Below, in pieces: positions 7,499 to 15,112 of a stretch of DNA of 33,510 nt. Below the pieces are notes generated by a model. The model ran no database searches. It was not told where the DNA came from and saw only the letters and a program-made list of their open reading frames with translations. Position numbers and translations under genes: made by a program. This DNA comes from Bacteroidales bacterium (GTDB taxonomy: Bacteria > Bacteroidota > Bacteroidia > Bacteroidales > UBA7960): assembly GCA_019429365.1 (NCBI GenBank), contig JAHYJD010000031.1:1-33510 (forward strand), given 5' to 3'. Every line of letters begins with the position of its first letter. Positions within the stretch are counted from its first letter, which is position 1.

Positions 7499-7915
7499 AT
7501 GAAGAATTATAGAAGCAATGTGATTGATGAACTTTTGGAAACAATCACCCCTGAAGAACAGGCAAAGACAGACGCTAAAATGCTATTGGCAGCAAAAATT
7601 GCCGATGCAATGAGAAACAAACAGTGGAAGAATAAGGACCTGTTAAAGGCCCTGGGAAAAAACAACCCTTCCATCATTACAAAGTGGTTGTCCGGAACCC
7701 ACAATTTTACGGTAGATACGTTGGTGGAGCTGGAAAACGTCCTTGGAATAAAGCTTATTAATCTCAATGACCAGAAAGAAGAAACAGTATCGAGATATCA
7801 TATTTTAGTTAAAGGCCTGGCTTCAGGCAGCAGGCAGTATCATTCCTTGAATGATTTGATGGTTGCTGAACCGGTAAGCAATTTGTTTTTGAGTTACCCC
7901 ACAGTAAAGGCATGA
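7499..7915 (+). CDS. Xre-type HTH antitoxin with C-terminal extension
   Basis: A 138-aa DNA-binding protein, the expected antitoxin and autorepressor. Residues ~30-88 form a five-helix Xre-type HTH: AAKIADAMRNKQWKNKDLLK, then NNPSIITKWLSGTHNFTVDT as the turn and recognition helix, then LVELENVLGIKL. The first ~28 residues are a helical acidic stretch. After the HTH there is a tail (about 95-138) that includes LVKGLASGSRQYHSL and AEPVSNLFLSY; ordinary HigA antitoxins usually lack so long a tail. In mycobacterial TAC systems the chaperone recognises just such a C-terminal chaperone-addiction segment, so the tail may play that role here. Its stop overlaps the next start (ATGA at 7912-7915), which suggests translational coupling. 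The palindrome at 6951-6966 is its probable operator. Confidence 0.75.
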   Translation: MKNYRSNVIDELLETITPEEQAKTDAKMLLAAKIADAMRNKQWKNKDLLKALGKNNPSIITKWLSGTHNFTVDTLVELENVLGIKLINLNDQKEETVSRYHILVKGLASGSRQYHSLNDLMVAEPVSNLFLSYPTVKA

Positions 7916-8367
7916 TTAAAAAGCGCATGGAAAAGCAGGTAAAGACTATGGAAACAAAAATTAATTTTCAGCTAAAGAATATCGAGCTGATTGAAACTTG
8001 CATCAATTCCCCTCAAAAACAACTGGATGGAAATTCAGTATTTCAGTTTGATATCAATCTTGAACATCGGGTGAGTGTTGACGGGAATAATGTTTTTGTG
8101 ATTTGTTCAATATCAGTATTGAATGACACAAAAGGCCAGGTCTTTGGTAATATTAAAGCAAGTTGTATTTTCGAAGTAAAAGAGCTTTCGCAGTTTTTGG
8201 ATAAGAAAACGAAAAAACACAAACTTCCTGGATCCTTTATTTTAACGCTAAATTCTATCTCCATCTCTACCCTAAGGGGGTTAATGTTCTCCTTTTTCCG
8301 GGGCACCTATTTACATAATGCCGTTTTACCCATTATAGATCCAAAGGATTTTCAAAAGAATTTATAA
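7912..8367 (+). CDS. SecB-like chaperone of the TAC module
   Basis: A 151-aa protein with the strand-rich layout of SecB, the export chaperone. The strongest piece is residues ~113-145: LNSISISTLRGLMFS, then RGTYLHNAVLPIIDPKDF, which corresponds to the SecB C-terminal core (the region before the NLAPVNF segment of E. coli SecB). The first part, INFQLKNIELIETC and FQFDINLEHRV, fits the N-terminal strands. In TAC systems such a chaperone folds and protects the antitoxin and also links it to protein-export stress. Its start overlaps the antitoxin stop by 4 bases; ATG codons at 7927 and 7948 are alternatives, and the one at 7948 begins closest to the conserved part. A free-standing housekeeping SecB is less likely, given the tight linkage to a toxin-antitoxin pair. 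The assignment is by eye. Confidence 0.65.
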   Translation: MIKKRMEKQVKTMETKINFQLKNIELIETCINSPQKQLDGNSVFQFDINLEHRVSVDGNNVFVICSISVLNDTKGQVFGNIKASCIFEVKELSQFLDKKTKKHKLPGSFILTLNSISISTLRGLMFSFFRGTYLHNAVLPIIDPKDFQKNL

Positions 8368-8378
8368 CTAATAAAACT

Positions 8379-8400
8379 TTGATAACTAAATGGTTATCAA
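8379..8400. terminator. Inverted repeat between the TAC module and the convergent DUF6266 gene
   Basis: TTGATAAC (8379-8386) and GTTATCAA (8393-8400) are exact complements around the 6-base loop TAAATG. It lies just after the chaperone stop and before the end of the convergent gene. No T-run follows on the plus strand, but the minus strand continues into AAAGTTTTATT, so it may end transcription of the minus-strand gene. It could instead be a protein-binding site. Confidence 0.4.
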
Positions 8401-8417
8401 TCTGCTGGAAACTCTGT

Positions 8418-9059
8418 TCAATCTAACCCCACCAATTGGCTATCCGAAATATTCTTCAGGTTCTTTTTGTCACCCATGCCTGTGGCATTCAAAAAGGAAA
8501 TAAAAACCAGCATATTTTCTTCTTCCTTTGCGGGTGGCAAGATTAGTGTGGCCGTTCCTTCAGCCCTGGTGGCGGCGTGCAAGTCGTAGTTTGAATCGAT
8601 GGTGGCTGGGTTAAAGGCCAGCAGCATCACCCGGTCATTAGGGGCAAATGGCCTCCGGGGTTCGGGCTCTCCCCAGCTTACAGTGGCAACCTTTCCCTCA
8701 ATATTTAAAGTCAAATCCAAGGCCCCGGCTCTTTCGCCCTTACTTACACACAGCCATGTCAATTCCTCCCGGTTTTCCGCCAGCCGATAGCGTTTCAGGT
8801 TTTCCGACAGGGCCGTATGAAAGGCACTCCGGCCTTCGGCCATGTCCTTAAAACCCAACCGCACAAAGGGCTTTACCTTTTGCATGATCTTCATTACACG
8901 GGCAAAATCGTTTTGCGATTCCTTCAGCGCCCCTTTGGCAGGTTTGCGCTTTACCGATGGCAAGCTCCTGCCTACCGTCTTTCCATACATTTCGTAAAAA
9001 ACCACTTTGCCAATGCGCCCTTTGAACGGGCCCAAAAATCCTTCTTTGGTGTAAGCCAT
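8418..9059 (-). CDS. DUF6266-family protein
   Basis: A 213-aa protein recognised from its opening, YTKEGFLGPFKGRIGKVVFY, then MYGKTVGRSLP and the KGALKESQNDFARV segment; these are hallmarks of the DUF6266 proteins of Bacteroidota. The family has no known function. No signal peptide or membrane segment is visible. The N-terminal third is basic and helical. The C-terminal half (about 100-200) reads as beta strands (LDLTLNIEGKVATVSWGEP, RVMLLAFNPA, GTATLILP, ENMLVFISFL), resembling a small Ig-like or fibronectin-like sandwich. It is preceded by a -7 box at 9099-9092 and by 11-bp direct repeats at 9119-9161. It converges on the TAC module. Confidence 0.75.
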   Translation of the reverse strand: MAYTKEGFLGPFKGRIGKVVFYEMYGKTVGRSLPSVKRKPAKGALKESQNDFARVMKIMQKVKPFVRLGFKDMAEGRSAFHTALSENLKRYRLAENREELTWLCVSKGERAGALDLTLNIEGKVATVSWGEPEPRRPFAPNDRVMLLAFNPATIDSNYDLHAATRAEGTATLILPPAKEEENMLVFISFLNATGMGDKKNLKNISDSQLVGLD

Positions 9060-9091
9060 AACGTTTGATTTAATAGTTACAAAATCCTACT

Positions 9092-9099
9092 CAAATATA
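9092..9099 (-). promoter_or_regulatory. -7 promoter box (TAnnTTTG) of the DUF6266 gene
   Basis: The minus strand reads TATATTTG, an exact consensus match about 32 nt before the ATG at 9059. The direct repeats at 9119-9161 lie just upstream, where an activator or repressor would bind. Confidence 0.5.
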
Positions 9100-9118
9100 A
9101 GCAAATTTTAATTTAAGA

Positions 9119-9161
9119 CGTAGTTAAATCGTAGTTCAATCGTAGTTTAGTCGTATGGCTA
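9119..9161. repeat. Iteron-like 11-bp direct repeats
   Basis: CGTAGTT recurs at 9119, 9130 and 9141, each followed by four AT-rich or variable bases ending in T, giving an exact 11-bp period. A degenerate fourth unit (CGTATGG) starts at 9152. The spacing is close to one DNA helical turn, so bound proteins would line up on one face. They lie 20 bp upstream of the DUF6266 -7 box. The period is not a multiple of three and no gene covers them, so they are not coding repeats. Confidence 0.7.
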
Positions 9162-9283
9162 CGTTTAAACCTTGTGTAAACCACGAATAAAATTAGTGTT
9201 AGATAAATACTTGAAGCGTTCCAAAACAGGTTCAAATGGAATCTGTTGGAAGAACCAGGAACCTTTTTTAAGAAAGGGGCCCG

Positions 9284-10858
9284 CTAAAATTCCGAAGTAA
9301 AATAGAAATTGATTTCAGGATATGCTTCTCTGGCAATTTTTAGCTGCCATTCACTTTCAGCAAGGAACACGGGTCGGTTTTCCTTGTCGAAAGCAATGTT
9401 GTGGCCCCTGGTGGAAGTGAATTTCTTTAGCATTTCGCCATTTTTTGAGGTAAACCAGCAAGCTTTGAAAAGGTTCATGTGGTGGAAGGAGCAAGTGGCC
9501 CCGTATTCATGAAGTAGCCTGAACTGGATGACCTCAAACTGCAATTCACCCACCGTGCCGATAATTTTTGTGTTTCCTGGCTGCTTGATAAACAGCTGGG
9601 CAACTCCTTCGTCGGTAAGCTGCCTGATGCCTTTTTCCAGTTGCTTGGTTTTCATGGGGTCGCGGTTTACCACTTCCTTGAAAATTTCGGGCGAGAAGCT
9701 GGGTATTCCCTGGAATGAAAGGAGCTCGCCTTCGGTAAGGGTGTCGCCAATTTTGAAATTTCCGGTGTCGTAAAGTCCGACCACATCGCCGGGGAAAGCC
9801 TCGTCGATGATGCTTTTGTCGCGGGCCATAAAGCTGGTGGGACTTGGAAACCGCAATTTTTTTCCGAGCCGGGTATGATAGTAAAACTTGTTTCGTTCGA
9901 AGGTGCCCGATACGATCCGGCAAAAGGCGATCCTGTTGCGGTGGTTCGGATCGAGGTTGGCATGGATCTTAAAAATGAATCCTGAGAATTCTTTTTCCGC
10001 CGGTAGGACTTCACGTTGGTCGGTTTGGCGGGGCAGCGGGGCAGGGGCTATGCGGACAAAAGTGTCGAGCAGTTCCTTTACTCCGAAATTATTTATGGCG
10101 CTTCCGAAAAATACGGGGGCAAGGTAGGCTTCCTTGTACAAATCCTCATTAAACGGTTCATAAAGATCTTCAATATATTCCACTTCTTCTATCAGTTTTT
10201 CTGCCGCTTCCTTACCGATGCGTTCCTGCAAGCTTTTATCGGTGAGGTTGTAAACTGTCATGACCTCATCATTAATTTTTGTTTTGCTCGCCGAAAAGAA
10301 CTTAATTTGTTTGTTGAGCAGGTCATAAACGCCCTGAAATTTTTGCCCTATTCCAATGGGCCAGGTAAGCGGACGGGTGTGTATATTCAGCTCTTTTTCA
10401 ATCTCTTCGAGAAGATAGAACGGGTCTTGCCCTTCGCGGTCCAGCTTGTTTATGAAAATGATAACCGGGGTATGCCGCAGCCTGCAAACTTCCATGAGCT
10501 TGCGGGTTTGTTCTTCCACCCCTTTTACACAGTCAATAACCATGATCACGCTGTCAACGGCAGTAAGGGTTCTGTAAGTGTCTTCTGCAAAGTCCTTGTG
10601 GCCGGGGGTGTCGAGAATGTTGATCTTATGCTCGTTGTATTCAAAACCCATCACAGAGGTCGCAACAGAAATGCCACGCTGCTTTTCAATTTCCATGAAA
10701 TCGGAGGTGGCCGTTTTGGTGATCTTGTTGCTCTTTACCGCACCAGCCGTTTGTATGGCGCCCCCGAAAAGCAAAAGCTTTTCAGTAAGCGTGGTTTTTC
10801 CGGCATCTGGGTGACTAATAATGCCAAAAGTTCTTCTTCTTGCTATTTCTTTTCTCAA
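9284..10858 (-). CDS. prfC: Peptide-chain release factor 3
   Basis: A 524-aa translational GTPase that removes RF1 or RF2 from the ribosome after peptide release. The order of motifs is standard: P-loop SHPDAGKTT (15-23), switch region RGISVATS, G3 DTPGHKDF, G4 NKLD. These are followed by domain II and the RF3-specific C-terminal part with [13 protein letters not shown]. Length matches E. coli RF3 (529 aa). The start codon is TTG at 10858: no in-frame ATG lies close upstream, and the family N-terminus ([20 protein letters not shown]) begins exactly here. The nearest consensus -7 box is 168 nt upstream at 11033-11026 (minus), implying a long 5' leader that contains an 8-bp stem-loop and a 20-codon open frame. 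It stands alone, so regulation is probably through this leader. Confidence 0.96.
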   Translation of the reverse strand: MRKEIARRRTFGIISHPDAGKTTLTEKLLLFGGAIQTAGAVKSNKITKTATSDFMEIEKQRGISVATSVMGFEYNEHKINILDTPGHKDFAEDTYRTLTAVDSVIMVIDCVKGVEEQTRKLMEVCRLRHTPVIIFINKLDREGQDPFYLLEEIEKELNIHTRPLTWPIGIGQKFQGVYDLLNKQIKFFSASKTKINDEVMTVYNLTDKSLQERIGKEAAEKLIEEVEYIEDLYEPFNEDLYKEAYLAPVFFGSAINNFGVKELLDTFVRIAPAPLPRQTDQREVLPAEKEFSGFIFKIHANLDPNHRNRIAFCRIVSGTFERNKFYYHTRLGKKLRFPSPTSFMARDKSIIDEAFPGDVVGLYDTGNFKIGDTLTEGELLSFQGIPSFSPEIFKEVVNRDPMKTKQLEKGIRQLTDEGVAQLFIKQPGNTKIIGTVGELQFEVIQFRLLHEYGATCSFHHMNLFKACWFTSKNGEMLKKFTSTRGHNIAFDKENRPVFLAESEWQLKIAREAYPEINFYFTSEF

Positions 10859-10940
10859 TGCTAATATCGATAACAGCCTGCTCCGTTTATTCGGCAGACC
10901 AATTTAAAAACCAAATCAGTAATAAAAACGAGGTAAACAA

Positions 10941-10966
10941 CCGGAAAGAGACAGAATGCTTTCCGG
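10941..10966 (-). promoter_or_regulatory. Stem-loop in the prfC leader
   Basis: CCGGAAAG (10941-10948) and CTTTCCGG (10959-10966) are perfect complements around a 10-base loop, with four G-C pairs in the stem. On the minus strand it falls in the long leader of prfC, about 80 nt before the TTG start, inside the short open frame 10978-10916. It may be an attenuator or a translation-control structure; no T-run marks it as a simple terminator. Confidence 0.4.
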
Positions 10967-11025
10967 ATGGAAGTTCATGGTGGGGAAATTCGGAAAAATT
11001 TACCTGGATAATTCATAATAAGGCG

Positions 11026-11033
11026 CAAAGGTA
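11026..11033 (-). promoter_or_regulatory. -7 promoter box (TAnnTTTG) of prfC
   Basis: The minus strand reads TACCTTTG, an exact consensus match. It is the closest exact match upstream of prfC seen by eye and implies a leader of about 160 nt. Confidence 0.45.
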
Positions 11034-11130
11034 GGCGTTTTTTTGAAACGGCTGTTGGCTAACAAAACTTGTTTTTGGAGGGTCAAATATTAAAAATATT
11101 TTCTATGCTGGTTTTAAGTTAATTTATAAA

Positions 11131-11217
11131 GATTCTAAATAGGGCCTTAATCTGTTTCAAAACAACATCCTAATTCATTATTTAGACTGATTCTAAATTA
11201 AATAGGCTTATCTGTTT
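11131..11217. repeat. Pair of imperfect direct repeats upstream of the respiratory operon
   Basis: Both copies start with GATTCTAAAT (11131-11140 and 11189-11198) and end with TCTGTTT (to 11157 and 11217), with a related AGGnCTTA centre; the second copy has a 2-base longer middle. The starts are 58 bp apart and lie upstream of the -7 box at 11251. The second copy also forms an inverted repeat, TTTAG (11181-11185) with CTAAA (11193-11197). They look like paired binding sites for an activator. Confidence 0.5.
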
Positions 11218-11250
11218 GGAATTCAATTTAATAGTCTTAAAATTTAGTTT

Positions 11251-11258
11251 TAATTTTG
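11251..11258 (+). promoter_or_regulatory. -7 promoter box (TAnnTTTG) of the molybdoenzyme operon
   Basis: TAATTTTG is an exact consensus match 65 nt before the ATG at 11324. No good -33 TTTG precedes it at the right distance, which suits an activator-dependent promoter. The inverted repeat GCAAAC/GTTTGC follows at 11263-11290, in the early transcribed region. Confidence 0.5.
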
Positions 11259-11323
11259 TTTGGCAAACGTCAATGTATATAAATGTTTGCATATGTTATT
11301 AGTTTGCTGCTAATCATTTTAAT

Positions 11324-13564
11324 ATGAAGACATCACGCAGGCAATTTATTAAAACTTCATCCCTGTATGCCGGAGGGCTTGCCATGGCGGGCTCAGGGCT
11401 TAAGGCCGCATCGGGTTTGCTGAAAAATCTGGGCGGGAACGTTGAAGGCCTTTCGCGCACCCCAACTTATTGCGAAATCTGTTTCTGGCAGTGTGCGGGT
11501 TGGGTTTACAAGGATGATGACGGCCGAATTCAGAAGATCATTGGCAACGATGATGACCCGCATTGCAACGGACGGCTTTGTCCGCGAGGCACTGGTGGTG
11601 TGGGTATGTACCATGATGAGGATCGCCTGAAGACTCCTCTGATTAGACGAACGGTCGATGGCAAGCAGGTTTTTGAGGAAGCCACTTGGGAGGAAGCCCT
11701 TGATTTCATTGCAGAAAAAATGAAGTCTGTTGCTGCAGAGTTTGGTCCTGAATGCGTAGTGCTGTTTAGCCATGGTTCTGGCGGTGCCCACTTGGGTCAT
11801 ATGCTTAAGGCTTTTGGCTCGCAATCTATCTCTGCCCCATCATTTGCCCAGTGCCGCGGCCCGCGCGAGGTGGCCTTCCTGACCACTTATGGTGATATCG
11901 TTTATTCCCCTGAAAGAACGGATATTCGCGATTCGCGCTGCCTGGTGTTTATTGGTTATCACCTGGGCGAAAACATGCACAACGGGCAGGTTCAGGAAAT
12001 GTCGGACGCCATCGACAAGGGCGCTACCATTATTACGGTTGATCCAAGGTACTCGGTGGCAGCCAGCAAGTCGAAGTACTGGCTACCCATAAAACCTGCC
12101 ACAGACCTGGCACTCCTATTGTCATGGATTCATGTTTTGATTGAGAATGGATGGTACGATAAGGAATACGTGGAGAAGTACACCTTTGGTTTTGAACAGC
12201 TTCGCGAGCACGTAAAGCAATATACTCCAGAGTGGGCTTATGGCATCACTACTATCGATCCGAACGTGATCAGGCGCACTGCCAAGGAAATGTATGATGC
12301 TTCGCCGGCGGTTATTGTGCACCCCGGTCGGCATACCACCTGGTATGGTGATGACACCCAGCGCCTGAGGGCGGTGGCCATCCTGAATGCCATTCTGGGC
12401 TCATGGGGACGACGTGGCGGCTTTTATTTCCCCGAAAGGGTTCAGTTTCCTGAATATCCCACTCCGGCCTATCCGGTACCCAATCGGTTACCTACTGAAG
12501 CCTATGCCGGAAAATATAACCTGGCCAATGAAGTAGTAAGCAATGGCATTTGCGACGCAACCATACCCTCGGTAGATTCGGATTGTAACTTCAAGGTTTG
12601 GCTGGTAAATGGCACAAACCTGATGCTTGCGCTTCCTGATCAGAAAAAAACGCTTCAAGCCATCCAGGCCCTTGAACTGGTTGTGGTGATCGATACCATG
12701 CCGGTAGAAATTACAGGGTATGCCGATGTGGTGCTTCCCGAATGTACTTTCCTCGAACGCTATGATATGGTGAGGGTTTCGCGACACCGCGAACCAACCC
12801 TTGCACTGCGCATGCCTGCGACCGAACCAAAATACCATTCAAAGCCCGGCGACTGGATTGCCAGGGAACTTGGAATTCGACTTGGCCTCGCGGCTTATTT
12901 CCCATGGAAGGACATGGAAGAGCATCTTGACTGGCAGCTGAAGCAAGTGGGTTCTTCCCTGGAGGAAATGAAAAGAATTGGGGTGAAGAAATTCCCCAGG
13001 CAATACGATGACCTTTACCTGCACGAAGGCGAGGACTTTTTCTTCAATACCAATACCGGAAAGATTGAATTGTACTCAACCGATATGGAAGAAGAAGGTT
13101 TTCCGCCATTGCCGGTTTACACCGAACATGAGCAGCCGCCGGAAGGTTTTTATCGCCTGAATTACGGAAGGGCACCCATGCATACTTTCGGGCGAACGGC
13201 CAACAACCCCAACCTTACCGATTTGATGGATGAGAATACCCTTTGGGTGAATCCCAAAGTGGCCAATCTTTGGGGGCTGGAAAACGACCAGTACATCAAG
13301 CTCAGAAACCAGGATGGCATTGTGTCCACATTTTCCATTAAGGTTAGAATAACCGAACGCATTCGCTGGGACAGTGTATACATGGTGCATGGCTTTGGGC
13401 ATGACAATAAAAAACTTTCCCGGGCTCACGGAAGGGGCATTAACGATACCGAGCTAATTACGAATGTTAAAATTGACCCTGTGATGGGAGGTACCGGAAT
13501 GCGAAGCAATTTTGTTACGTTTGTTTTTGAGAACGATAATGCAGGAGAGGAGGTTGAAGCATGA
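11324..13564 (+). CDS. Molybdopterin oxidoreductase catalytic subunit, polysulfide/thiosulfate reductase type (PsrA/PhsA-like)
   Basis: A 746-aa catalytic subunit of the DMSO-reductase superfamily, exported by the Tat pathway. The N-terminus MKTSRRQFIKTSS carries the twin-arginine motif (R5, R6), followed by a hydrophobic stretch. A [4Fe-4S] site is formed by C50, C53, C57 and C86, the CxxCxxxC-x28-C spacing of polysulfide-reductase-type enzymes. C177 in SFAQCRGP sits where PsrA has its molybdenum-ligating cysteine, so a Cys-ligated Mo is predicted. The C-terminal ~120 residues hold the molybdopterin-dinucleotide binding domain. The next gene overlaps by 4 bases (ATGA at 13561-13564). With the ferredoxin and NrfD subunits it makes the usual three-part quinone-linked periplasmic complex. 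The substrate (polysulfide, thiosulfate, tetrathionate, arsenate or other) cannot be proven; the YeeE and rhodanese neighbours point to sulfur. Confidence 0.9.
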   Translation: MKTSRRQFIKTSSLYAGGLAMAGSGLKAASGLLKNLGGNVEGLSRTPTYCEICFWQCAGWVYKDDDGRIQKIIGNDDDPHCNGRLCPRGTGGVGMYHDEDRLKTPLIRRTVDGKQVFEEATWEEALDFIAEKMKSVAAEFGPECVVLFSHGSGGAHLGHMLKAFGSQSISAPSFAQCRGPREVAFLTTYGDIVYSPERTDIRDSRCLVFIGYHLGENMHNGQVQEMSDAIDKGATIITVDPRYSVAASKSKYWLPIKPATDLALLLSWIHVLIENGWYDKEYVEKYTFGFEQLREHVKQYTPEWAYGITTIDPNVIRRTAKEMYDASPAVIVHPGRHTTWYGDDTQRLRAVAILNAILGSWGRRGGFYFPERVQFPEYPTPAYPVPNRLPTEAYAGKYNLANEVVSNGICDATIPSVDSDCNFKVWLVNGTNLMLALPDQKKTLQAIQALELVVVIDTMPVEITGYADVVLPECTFLERYDMVRVSRHREPTLALRMPATEPKYHSKPGDWIARELGIRLGLAAYFPWKDMEEHLDWQLKQVGSSLEEMKRIGVKKFPRQYDDLYLHEGEDFFFNTNTGKIELYSTDMEEEGFPPLPVYTEHEQPPEGFYRLNYGRAPMHTFGRTANNPNLTDLMDENTLWVNPKVANLWGLENDQYIKLRNQDGIVSTFSIKVRITERIRWDSVYMVHGFGHDNKKLSRAHGRGINDTELITNVKIDPVMGGTGMRSNFVTFVFENDNAGEEVEA

Positions 13565-14097
13565 GGTATGCAATGGCTGTAGATACCAAAAAATGTGTGG
13601 GTTGCAGCGACTGTGTGGTTGCCTGCCAGACCGAAAATAATGTGCCCATAGGTTATTGCCGCGACTGGATCGTGGAGGTGACCGATGGCACTTACCCGCA
13701 ACTGGAAATTGAAATCCGTTCGGAGCGTTGCAACCATTGTGAAAATGCACCATGCGTTCGTTGCTGTCCGACAGGTGCCAGTCATTACAGCGATGGAGGT
13801 ACTGTGCTTGTTAAAAAGTACCATTGCATTGGTTGTGGCGCCTGCATTGCTTCCTGTCCTTACGATGCCCGTTTCCCGCATCCCGAAGGCTACGTGGATA
13901 AGTGTACCTTTTGCCTCGACAACAGGGTGAAGAAAGGTATGGACCCGGCCTGCGTGAGTGTTTGCCCAACCAAGTGCCTGTATTTTGGCGACCTGGACGA
14001 TCCGCGCAGTCCCGTTTCCCAGATCCTGAAAAAGAGAAAATACAAAACCCTGATTCCTGAAGCAGGCACAAAACCACATTTGTATTTTCTGATTTAA
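13561..14097 (+). CDS. Four-cluster ferredoxin subunit (PsrB-like)
   Basis: A 178-aa electron-transfer subunit that passes electrons between the molybdenum subunit and the membrane subunit. Four cysteine sets are visible: CVGCSDCVVAC (12-22), CNHCENAPCVRCCP (57-70), CIGCGACIASCP (89-100), and CTFC (115-118) with CVSVCP (131-136) after an 11-residue insert. This gives sixteen ligand positions, enough for four [4Fe-4S] clusters, exactly as in PsrB, PhsB and DmsB. There is no signal peptide; such subunits are carried across the membrane with the Tat-tagged A subunit. It overlaps the A gene by 4 bases, which indicates coupled translation. Confidence 0.92.
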   Translation: MRYAMAVDTKKCVGCSDCVVACQTENNVPIGYCRDWIVEVTDGTYPQLEIEIRSERCNHCENAPCVRCCPTGASHYSDGGTVLVKKYHCIGCGACIASCPYDARFPHPEGYVDKCTFCLDNRVKKGMDPACVSVCPTKCLYFGDLDDPRSPVSQILKKRKYKTLIPEAGTKPHLYFLI

Positions 14098-14141
14098 TAT
14101 ATGTCAGATAGATTCTTTAACGACGAAATTTCTAAATTGAA

Positions 14142-15083
14142 ATGAGAGAGGAAATCATAACCAGCGGGCGCATGAACCCCATGATTGATCCGCAACTGCA
14201 TATCTGGCACTGGCATATCCCCCTGTATCTGTTTCTTGGCGGGCTGGCCGCCGGTATTCTTTTCTTCGCCGCTCTGTACACCATTCTTGGCAAAGAAAAA
14301 GAAAACCCAACAGCGGTAAAAATTGCCCCTTTTATTACACCTATTTTGTTGGTGGTGGGTCTTTTTGCTCTTTTTCTTGACCTGAACCACCAGGCCTATT
14401 TTTGGCGGCTTTACACCACCATCAGGCTCGAATCGCCCATGTCGTGGGGCGCATGGACACTCATGGTGGTTACGCCTATTTCATTCATTTGGTGTGCCCT
14501 GAACATTAAAGAGATCTTTCCACGCTGGGACTGGAAGTTCAAATTTTTGTACGATCTGGATGCTTTTTTCCGCAAACACCTGATCACCATGTCGTGGATT
14601 CTGCTCATCTTTTCCCTTATTCTGGGCATGTACACCGGCATCCTGTTTTCGGCTTTCAACGCCCGTCCGCTGTGGAACACTTCTATCCTGGGGCCTTTGT
14701 TCCTTACTTCAGGCTTGTCTACCGGCGCGGCTGCCATTATTCTGATGAGTAAGTCGCATGAGGAGCGGTTGAGGTTTGCCCGCATTGATATTATGCTGAT
14801 TGGTATTGAAATGTTCCTGATCGTGCATATGTTTATGGGTTTTCTGGCAAGCACACAGGTGCATATCGAGGCGGCCGAGCTTTTTCTTGGCGGTCCATAC
14901 ACCACGCCATTCTGGCTTTTTGTGTTTACTTTGGGTTTGGCAGTTCCTGCCATCCTTGAAGTGCTGGAATTACGAAAATTCAAGGTTCCATTTATGATTG
15001 CACCCATTCTGGTGTTGATGGGCGGGCTGTTGTTCCGTTTTATTATTGCCTATGCCGGACAGGCCAGCCGCTGGCTTTATTAA
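14142..15083 (+). CDS. NrfD/PsrC-type membrane subunit
   Basis: A 313-aa integral membrane protein of the NrfD/PsrC family, which anchors the complex and exchanges electrons with menaquinone. It begins with a short cytoplasmic stretch and the IWHWHIPLYLFLGGLAAGILFF segment typical of the family (about residues 21-42), then has roughly eight or nine hydrophobic segments, including PFITPILLVVGLFALFLDL, WILLIFSLILGMYTGILFS and IMLIGIEMFLIVHMFMGFL. There are no heme ligands of the cytochrome-b kind, as expected. It starts 44 bp after the ferredoxin gene. Together the three genes follow the A-B-C order of polysulfide reductase. Confidence 0.9.
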   Translation: MREEIITSGRMNPMIDPQLHIWHWHIPLYLFLGGLAAGILFFAALYTILGKEKENPTAVKIAPFITPILLVVGLFALFLDLNHQAYFWRLYTTIRLESPMSWGAWTLMVVTPISFIWCALNIKEIFPRWDWKFKFLYDLDAFFRKHLITMSWILLIFSLILGMYTGILFSAFNARPLWNTSILGPLFLTSGLSTGAAAIILMSKSHEERLRFARIDIMLIGIEMFLIVHMFMGFLASTQVHIEAAELFLGGPYTTPFWLFVFTLGLAVPAILEVLELRKFKVPFMIAPILVLMGGLLFRFIIAYAGQASRWLY

Positions 15084-15112
15084 CAAAAAATCAACTTTAA
15101 TCCTAATTTGCC

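Larger units (their letters stand above)
10859..11323. other. 465-bp divergent intergenic region between prfC and the respiratory operon
   Basis: No protein-coding gene is supported here. On the minus strand the region holds the prfC -7 box (11033-11026) and its leader, with a stem-loop at 10941-10966 and a possible 20-codon upstream frame (10978 to 10916). On the plus strand, 11041-11323 is very AT-rich and contains a pair of long imperfect direct repeats (11131-11157 and 11189-11217), a -7 box (11251-11258) and the inverted repeat GCAAAC/GTTTGC (11263-11268 and 11285-11290). This is the control region of the sulfur-type operon. Confidence 0.7.

Noticed and set aside
9119-9161. Short CRISPR array or replication origin
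   Set aside because: Units are 11 bp with 4-bp variable parts, far shorter than CRISPR repeats and spacers. No replication initiator gene or DnaA box cluster was seen nearby.
10016-10864. 282-aa plus-strand open frame
   Set aside because: Antisense to prfC over its whole length; prfC is certain and the frame has no recognisable domain.
13426-14079. 217-aa minus-strand open frame
   Set aside because: Antisense to the end of the molybdoenzyme and the ferredoxin genes; its cysteine-poor low-complexity translation is a mirror of the cysteine-rich coding strand.
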